DNA of 64,000 bases from Sinisalibacter aestuarii (GTDB lineage Bacteria > Pseudomonadota > Alphaproteobacteria > Rhodobacterales > Rhodobacteraceae): NCBI RefSeq assembly GCF_027923545.1, contig NZ_BROH01000003.1, positions 186,001 to 250,000 on the forward strand, given 5' to 3'. A model generated the notes under the pieces. That model worked only from the letters and a program-made list of their open reading frames with translations, was not told where the DNA came from and ran no database searches. This document shows, piece by piece, positions 58,652 to 64,000 of the stretch (position 1 is its first letter; each line of letters opens with the position of its first letter). The position numbers were made by a program, and so were the translations under genes.

Positions 58652-60364
58652 TCAGAGCGTGGTGCGCGGCGTGCTGGCCGCTACGTCGATCCGTCCGTCG
58701 ATCACCACGACACCGTAATCGCGGCGCGCGGCCTCGCCGCTCAGCCAGCCCCTGTCGAGATCGGTCTGGATCTCGGCGAAGGGACGCGCCAGCGGGTCAC
58801 CATAGCCCCCGCCCCCGCCGGTGCGGGTTACCACGAGCGTTCCTTTGGGAAGCGCGCGGGCACGCATCTTCAGCAGGCTCTCCTCGGTCCCGTCCGGCAA
58901 AACCAGCGTGTTGGCCGGGCCGACCGCGTCCTTGCCGCCCGCAAGCCCCCAGGCCGGTGTTTTCGACCGCTCGAACCACAAGGCGCCCCCGGCGTCGTCA
59001 AGCAGGCGATAGCTCCGGGTTACCCCGTTGCCGCCGCGCCAGCGGCCGGCGCCGCCGGTATCCGGGCGGATCGAAAATTCCTCGATCCTGACCGGAAACT
59101 TGGTTTCGTAGACCTCCGCCGGCATGTTCCGGAAACCGCCATTCACCAGGTTGATGAGCGCGCTTTCCCCGTCCGAGCCATTGGTGCCGCCCCAGCCGCC
59201 GGCGGTGGCCTCGACCGTAAGCCATTGCCGCTTCCGGGGGTCGACCTCGAAGAACGAGGCCACCATCGAATCGCCGTAATGCGCGGCGGTTGCCCGCTCC
59301 GGCATGGCTTCGGACAGACAGGTGATCATCAGATCGGCCAGCAATCCGAGGCCGGTGAAATACCAGGCGCAGGCATAGGGTTCGCGGGCATTGAACATGC
59401 AATCATCGGGGATTCTGACCTGCATCGTCGAGAACGACCCGCCGGTGATCGCGCGTTCGGGGCTGATCATGGTCTTGTAAGCGAGGCGCAGGAGCGATTC
59501 CGTCTGCACCGCGCCGCAATTGATCGACCCGGCCACAGGCGGCGACGAGCCGGCCATGTCGATGATCATGTCTTCGCCGTCGATGGTCAGCGTCAGCCTA
59601 ACCTTGACCGGATCGTCGCTCTGGCCGTCATTGTCGATATAGCCTTCACGCGACCAGGTGCCGTCTTTCAGCGCGCCGATCGCGGCACGGTCGAGCGCCT
59701 GGGCCTGTTCGAAGATGTTCAGGCAGGAAGCGCGATAGCTCTCCTGACCGATCCGGTCGAGCAACTGACCCAACCGGCGCTCGCCGGTGCGGATCGCGCT
59801 GATCTGCGCGCGGAAATCGCCGAGGATCGCCGCTTTCATCCGGGTGTTGCGCTGGATCAGGTCGATCCAGTCGGGCAATTCCTCATAGTTCTGGCACACG
59901 CGGGTCGGGCCCAGCCGCCAGCCCTCCTGAAAGATCGAGGACGACCCCATCGGCATCCCCGGATCCATCGCCCCCACATCCGACCAATGCGCCCGGGCGG
60001 CGCCGAAGCCGACGAGCCTGCCATCGTGGAACAGCGGGCCCACCGCGGTGAAATCCATCAGGTGCGTGCCCTGAAGGTAGCTGTCATTCATAAGAAAAAT
60101 GTCGCCCGGCCCGATATCCTCGCCGTATTTTTCGAGCACCAGACGCACGCAGGCGTCAATCGCGCCAACGAAAAGCGGCACTCCGGTGGACTGGCCCAGC
60201 ATCTCGCCTTCATGGTCGAGAATGGCGACCGCGCTGTCGCGGCCCTCGTAGATGACCGGCGAATAGGCCGAGCGCCAAAGGGCCGCGTTCATGTCCTCGG
60301 CGCAGGAGATGACGAAGTTGCGCACGACTTCGGTGGTGATCGGATCTGCTTTCACTTGAGTCAT
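58652..60364 (-). CDS. hyuB: hydantoinase B/oxoprolinase family protein (HyuB)
   Basis: 570 residues with HyuB family features: ADPITTEVVRNFVISCAEDM near the start, SPVIYEGRDSAVAILDHEG, GDIFLMNDSYLQGTHLMD and the C-terminal RTGGGGGYGDPLARP. With HyuA it forms an ATP-dependent amidohydrolase acting on hydantoin, oxoproline or similar rings, or a carboxylase-type enzyme. The substrate is not predictable. It follows hyuA by 4 bases. Confidence 0.9.
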   Translation of the reverse strand: MTQVKADPITTEVVRNFVISCAEDMNAALWRSAYSPVIYEGRDSAVAILDHEGEMLGQSTGVPLFVGAIDACVRLVLEKYGEDIGPGDIFLMNDSYLQGTHLMDFTAVGPLFHDGRLVGFGAARAHWSDVGAMDPGMPMGSSSIFQEGWRLGPTRVCQNYEELPDWIDLIQRNTRMKAAILGDFRAQISAIRTGERRLGQLLDRIGQESYRASCLNIFEQAQALDRAAIGALKDGTWSREGYIDNDGQSDDPVKVRLTLTIDGEDMIIDMAGSSPPVAGSINCGAVQTESLLRLAYKTMISPERAITGGSFSTMQVRIPDDCMFNAREPYACAWYFTGLGLLADLMITCLSEAMPERATAAHYGDSMVASFFEVDPRKRQWLTVEATAGGWGGTNGSDGESALINLVNGGFRNMPAEVYETKFPVRIEEFSIRPDTGGAGRWRGGNGVTRSYRLLDDAGGALWFERSKTPAWGLAGGKDAVGPANTLVLPDGTEESLLKMRARALPKGTLVVTRTGGGGGYGDPLARPFAEIQTDLDRGWLSGEAARRDYGVVVIDGRIDVAASTPRTTL

Positions 60365-60368
60365 GGGA

Positions 60369-62399
60369 TCACGCCTCTCTCGATTTGGTCATGGACAGAT
60401 GGCCGCCGGTGATAACCTCGACGGTCCAGCCGGGGGGAATGAGGGTGGTGGTCGTCTCCTCCTCGATGATCGCCGGCCCTGAAATGGTGTCGCCCAGGGC
60501 ATAGGCCTCGCGCCGCACCACGGTGGTGGCATGTTCGGCGCCATCGAAATAGACCGGGCGGCTGTGGCTCTCGCGGCTTTGCCGGTCGACGGGGCTGGGC
60601 AGGCCCGGGCGTTTCAGCCGGCCGAGAGCGGCGACGCGCAGATTGGCGACCTCGGCTCCGGCGACCGTCGACGAATGGCCGTATTGCTGCTGATAGGCGT
60701 CGTTGAAAACGGCGCGGACAGTGGCGGGATCGACGGTGCCGGTGCCCGCGGGCACGGTCAGGACGTATTCCTGACCTTCATAGCGCAGATCGACGGAGCG
60801 TTCGAAGCTGATGTCGTCGTCGGCCATCCCCTCTTCCTTGAGGTGGGCGCGGCCTTCGGCCTCCAGCGCCTCGAAATGCGCCGTGATCTCCGCCGGATCG
60901 ACAGCGCCCCAGTCGCCGTAATAGGTCATCTTGAAGTCGTGCCGCATGTCGGTTTGCAACATCCCGTAAGCCGAGAAGGCGCCGGGATGGACCGGGATGA
61001 TGACTTCGGTGATATCGAGCTGTTCGGCCAGAGCGGCGGCCTGCGACGGCCCTGCCCCGCCATAGGCAAGCAAGGCGAAGTCGCGCGGGTCGATGCCGCG
61101 CTGCACGGTGATGGTGCGGATCGCATCGGCCATCTTGGCATTGATGATGTCGATCACGCCTTGCGCGAAAGCCTCGGGAGACAGGCCGAACTTGTCGCCC
61201 AGCCGCTGACAGGCATCCCGCGCGGCCTGCGCATCCAGTGTCAGCTCGCCACCGGAAAAGTTGGCGCTGTCGAGGCGCTTCAGCACCAGATTGGCGTCCG
61301 ACACAGTCGGTTCAGTTCCGCCCCGCCCGTAGCAGGCCGGACCGGGCACGGAGCCTGCGGATTGCGGCCCGACGCGAAGCGCGTTGGCCTCGTCCCAGGC
61401 GATCGAGCCGCCGCCCGCGCCGATCACGTGAATGTCGACCACCGACATCTGGACCGGCAAGCCTTCGAGCGTCGCCTCGTTCGAGGTCGACGGCAGCCCG
61501 TCGACGATCAGGCTGGCATCGAAGGAGGTGCCGCCCATATCGACGCAGATCAGGTTTTTGCGGCCGGTCTGATCGGCCAGCGCGCGACCGCCGATGGTGC
61601 CGCCCACGGGGCCGGAGAGAAGCGTTTGCAGCGGCGTGCTCGCCGCCGCGGTCGCCGTCATCGCGCCGCCGTTCGATTCCATCACATGCACCTGCCCGCC
61701 TGCGGGAAGCGTGCCCTGCATCTGCTCGACCAGCGTCGTCAGGTAGCGCCGCACCACCGGCGCGGTGAACGCATCCATCGCGGTGGTGGAAATCCGGTCG
61801 AATTCGCGCCATTCGGGCGAAACCTTATGCGACAGCGCGATGTCGATCTCCGGCAGGCGCGCGCGCAGATAAGCCTCGGCGGCAAGCTCGTGCTCGGGGT
61901 TGCGAAAGCCGAAGAGAAAGCAGATGGCGATTGCCTCGTAGCCCTTTTCCGTCACCGCATCGACCAGCCTGTCGAGCTCTTCGAGCACAATGGGCGTTTC
62001 CACCGTGCCGTCGGCCGCGATGCGCTCGCGCACGGTGTAGGTATCTTCGACGGTGACCAGCGGTTCGGGCTTGTGCCAGCGGATCGAGAAGATCTCGCCG
62101 CGATTGTTGCCCTGGATGGTGTAGACATCGCGGAAATTCTCGGTGGTCAGCAGCGCGACCTTCGCACCCTTGCGCGTCAGAACCGAGTTCAGGCCGACCG
62201 TGGTGCCGTGCACGAAGAAGTCGATATGCTCGTCGTCTCCCAGCCCTTTTGCCACGCCCTCCAGAACCGCGAGCGCCGGGTTGTGCGGGGTCGACAAGAC
62301 CTTGAGCGCACGCACGTCGCCGTTATCCGAATTCTGAAATACGATATCCGTGAACGTCCCGCCGATATCGGCCGAGACGCGGTATCCGGTTGATGCCAT
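60369..62399 (-). CDS. hyuA: hydantoinase A/oxoprolinase family protein (HyuA)
   Basis: 676 residues with an actin-like ATPase fold: SADIGGTFTDIVF at the N-terminus, FFVHGTTVGLNSVLTRKGAK, the GGTSFDASL motif and LLAYGGAGPSQAAALA. The start at 62399 is preceded by GGAGAGGTGATCC; an upstream ATG at 62558 would overlap the operator region and adds basic, Cys-containing sequence. It heads the minus-strand hyuA-hyuB-GAF unit, divergent from gntR. Confidence 0.9.
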   Translation of the reverse strand: MASTGYRVSADIGGTFTDIVFQNSDNGDVRALKVLSTPHNPALAVLEGVAKGLGDDEHIDFFVHGTTVGLNSVLTRKGAKVALLTTENFRDVYTIQGNNRGEIFSIRWHKPEPLVTVEDTYTVRERIAADGTVETPIVLEELDRLVDAVTEKGYEAIAICFLFGFRNPEHELAAEAYLRARLPEIDIALSHKVSPEWREFDRISTTAMDAFTAPVVRRYLTTLVEQMQGTLPAGGQVHVMESNGGAMTATAAASTPLQTLLSGPVGGTIGGRALADQTGRKNLICVDMGGTSFDASLIVDGLPSTSNEATLEGLPVQMSVVDIHVIGAGGGSIAWDEANALRVGPQSAGSVPGPACYGRGGTEPTVSDANLVLKRLDSANFSGGELTLDAQAARDACQRLGDKFGLSPEAFAQGVIDIINAKMADAIRTITVQRGIDPRDFALLAYGGAGPSQAAALAEQLDITEVIIPVHPGAFSAYGMLQTDMRHDFKMTYYGDWGAVDPAEITAHFEALEAEGRAHLKEEGMADDDISFERSVDLRYEGQEYVLTVPAGTGTVDPATVRAVFNDAYQQQYGHSSTVAGAEVANLRVAALGRLKRPGLPSPVDRQSRESHSRPVYFDGAEHATTVVRREAYALGDTISGPAIIEEETTTTLIPPGWTVEVITGGHLSMTKSREA

Positions 62400-62511
62400 C
62401 TGGATCACCTCTCCGTTGTATTTTCGTGGCAAGCCCGGTTGTTCCGGGATCTGATTCTTGACCGCAGCCATGCGGCAGCACAGCCGAAACCCCTTTTTTA
62501 CAACGGGATTC

Positions 62512-62580
62512 GCAACCTTGCTTTCAGAAACGCTAGGTTGCATGCAAATTTTATGCAAGACTTTTATGCAAACTTTATGC
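62512..62580. promoter_or_regulatory. operator cluster in the hyuA/gntR divergent region
   Basis: Perfect palindrome TTGCATGCAA (62538-62547) is followed by direct repeats TTTTATGCAA at 62549-62558 and 62562-62571 (13-base period) and TTTATGC at 62574-62580. An inverted repeat GCAACCT/AGGTTGC (62512-62518 with 62535-62541) overlaps. These are likely binding sites for the adjacent GntR regulator. Confidence 0.6.
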
Positions 62581-62638
62581 TACCAGACTCGCATGCCAGC
62601 CGAGACCGGCACAGCGCTGACCGGCAGAGGAGGAACCG

Positions 62639-63367
62639 ATGGCCAAAGACGAAAAACCCGCCTCGACCGGCACCGCCAAGCGCGAGCGCGGTGCGACCAC
62701 CGTGTATCAGGCGCTGCGCGAGGAAATCCTGACCCTGAAGCGGGAGCCCGGCAGCGGGCTCGACGAGGTTGGCATTGCCAGCGAGTTCAACCTGTCCCGC
62801 ACGCCGGTGCGCGAGGCGATCTTCATGCTGTCGGGCGAAGGGCTGGTGAAGGTGCTGCAAAACCGCTCCTCCATCGTCATGCCGCTATCAATGCACCGGC
62901 TGAACGATCTTCTCGACACCTGGCTCATCCTGTTTCGCTCGATTTGCGTCGATGCCGCGCGGCGGCGCACCGAAGACGATATCGCCACGCTGCGGGCCGC
63001 GGTCGACAGCTTCGAGGCCACGATCGGGCGCGAGGAAACGCTGGAGATCGCGCTCGCGCTGCTGGGGCTGCAACGCGGCTATACTGATGTGGCGCGGAAT
63101 TTCTTTCTTGGCCGTTACTATCCGCAATGCCTCGATGCCGGGCGGCGCACCCTCCTCCTCCACTACTTTCCCTATGCGGCCGAGGCCGACCTGCGGCTTC
63201 AGGCGGAGCTTCACCGTGCCTTGATCGACGCAATCGGCAAGGGCGATGTTACCGCCTGTAACCGGATCGTCGGCGATCAGATCGCCGCGATCCTGAACGT
63301 CATCCGGGCATCGCTTGAGCCGTCCATCGCGGACGAGGTCGACCTGTCGACTTCGGCACTGGACTGA
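62639..63367 (+). CDS. GntR family (FCD-type) transcriptional regulator
   Basis: 242 residues. The N-terminal winged helix (residues ~20-85) contains VYQALREEILTL and EFNLSRTPVREAIFMLSGEG. A helical FCD ligand domain follows (DTWLILFRSICVDAARR onward). It likely controls hyuAB and perhaps the Rieske gene through the TATGCAA-type sites. The start has GAGGA upstream. It is followed 25 bases later by an M24 peptidase gene. Confidence 0.9.
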   Translation: MAKDEKPASTGTAKRERGATTVYQALREEILTLKREPGSGLDEVGIASEFNLSRTPVREAIFMLSGEGLVKVLQNRSSIVMPLSMHRLNDLLDTWLILFRSICVDAARRRTEDDIATLRAAVDSFEATIGREETLEIALALLGLQRGYTDVARNFFLGRYYPQCLDAGRRTLLLHYFPYAAEADLRLQAELHRALIDAIGKGDVTACNRIVGDQIAAILNVIRASLEPSIADEVDLSTSALD

Positions 63368-63392
63368 CCACGCCACACGGAAAGAACATCGC

Positions 63393-64000
63393 ATGAATTA
63401 CCAAAGCCGCCTCACCAAGCTGACCGATCTTCTGAAGGCCGCGGACTGCCCCGCGATCGCCTTCGTGCCCGGACCCAACTTTTTCTATCTCACCGGCGTG
63501 ACCCTTGCTTTGATGGAGCGCCCGACGATCCTGATCGTTACCGCCGATGGCGACATGCACGCAGCGATCCCAGCCCTGGAGCGCGACCGCTGGGCTGCAG
63601 AGGTGCCGCAGGCGCAGACCATCTACTGGCAGGACAGCGACGGCTACGCCGATGCCCTGGCGGCGCTTGCCAGACAGACCGGGCTGAGCCGGATCGCGGT
63701 CGAGGGCAACCGGATGCGCCAGTTCGAGGCTGCCGCGCTCGCCACGGCCTTCGCCACCGCGCCGCTGGACGGGACGACCATGCTTGCCCCCCTGCGCATC
63801 GTGAAGGACGTGGCCGAAATCGCGGCCATCGAGGCCGCCGTGCAGATCAGCGAAGCCGCGCTGCTGGCCACGCTCGACCATATCGGCGCGGGGATGACCG
63901 AGACCGAGATCCGCTCGAAACTGCTTATCAACATGCTGGAGCGCGGCGCCGATGGCGCGGCCTTCGATCTGATCGTTCTCGCCGGCGGCGCGGCGGCAGA
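63393..64000 (+). CDS. M24 family (Xaa-Pro peptidase-like) protein, cut by the window edge
   Basis: 202 residues are visible and no stop is reached. The creatinase-type N-terminal domain is clear (AIAFVPGPNFFYLTGVTLAL, then LAPLRIVKDVAEIAAIEAAV). The metal-binding catalytic part lies beyond position 64000, so active enzyme versus creatinase or DddP-like relatives cannot be decided. It is co-directional with gntR, suggesting a shared transcript with the regulator. Confidence 0.85.
   Translation, partial: MNYQSRLTKLTDLLKAADCPAIAFVPGPNFFYLTGVTLALMERPTILIVTADGDMHAAIPALERDRWAAEVPQAQTIYWQDSDGYADALAALARQTGLSRIAVEGNRMRQFEAAALATAFATAPLDGTTMLAPLRIVKDVAEIAAIEAAVQISEAALLATLDHIGAGMTETEIRSKLLINMLERGADGAAFDLIVLAGGAAA

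Overview
The window is dense, high-GC chromosomal DNA. Gene content and gene order point to a member of the Rhodobacterales (Rhodobacteraceae/Paracoccaceae, Alphaproteobacteria). The pointers are the phoR-pstSCAB-phoU-phoB block, the DUF6477/DUF6456 pair, the DUF5930-type M23 peptidase next to a bactofilin, an aglEFGAK-type glucoside locus, and GC-rich intergenic repeats joined to an ATTTTT core. No tRNA, rRNA, insertion sequence, CRISPR array or prophage was recognised. Most of the window reads as core or near-core chromosome; the last ~11 kb looks like an accessory catabolic region.

Layout. 1-4.1 kb: inverted repeat pair, a non-pyrrolysine MttB-family methyltransferase and small Rhodobacterales-type proteins. 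4.2-11.6 kb: phosphate sensing and high-affinity uptake, with three PHO-box repeats before pstS. 11.6-14.9 kb: a LuxR-type solo regulator, then tsf and rpsB on the minus strand. 14.9-18.3 kb: pseudouridine catabolism (psuK, psuG), a DUF502 membrane protein and a LysE exporter. 18.3-25.9 kb: a possible minus-strand small RNA, a family-5 solute-binding protein, an ACR3 transporter, queA and a giant AsmA-like protein. 25.9-33.1 kb: bcp, DUF455, M23 peptidase-bactofilin pair, DUF2189 protein, prfB, a YegD-like Hsp70 and a small hypothetical.

33.3-43.3 kb is a complete glucoside module. AglE-F-G-K form an ABC importer, and AglA (GH13) and a GH1 glycosidase split the sugar. Glucokinase phosphorylates the glucose. 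AglR (LacI family) sits at the divergent promoter, which carries two operator-like palindromes. 43.4-52.5 kb is a chemotaxis cluster: STAS-cheY-cheA-cheW-cheR-cheY and a small unknown protein on the plus strand, facing a minus-strand MCP-cheB-cheD operon. The small protein carries a CheZ-like Asp-x3-Gln signature and an aromatic C-terminus, and is the best candidate here for an undescribed component.

52.6-64 kb holds an HpaD-type ring-cleavage dioxygenase, a molybdenum hydroxylase of the IorAB type, a Rieske oxygenase, a GAF protein, a HyuAB ATP-dependent hydantoinase/oxoprolinase pair, a GntR/FCD regulator and the start of an M24 peptidase. Repeated TATGCAA-type motifs before hyuA/gntR and before the Rieske gene, plus an FNR-like box, suggest one regulon for an N-containing (possibly heteroaromatic) substrate. 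The substrate itself cannot be read from the sequence.
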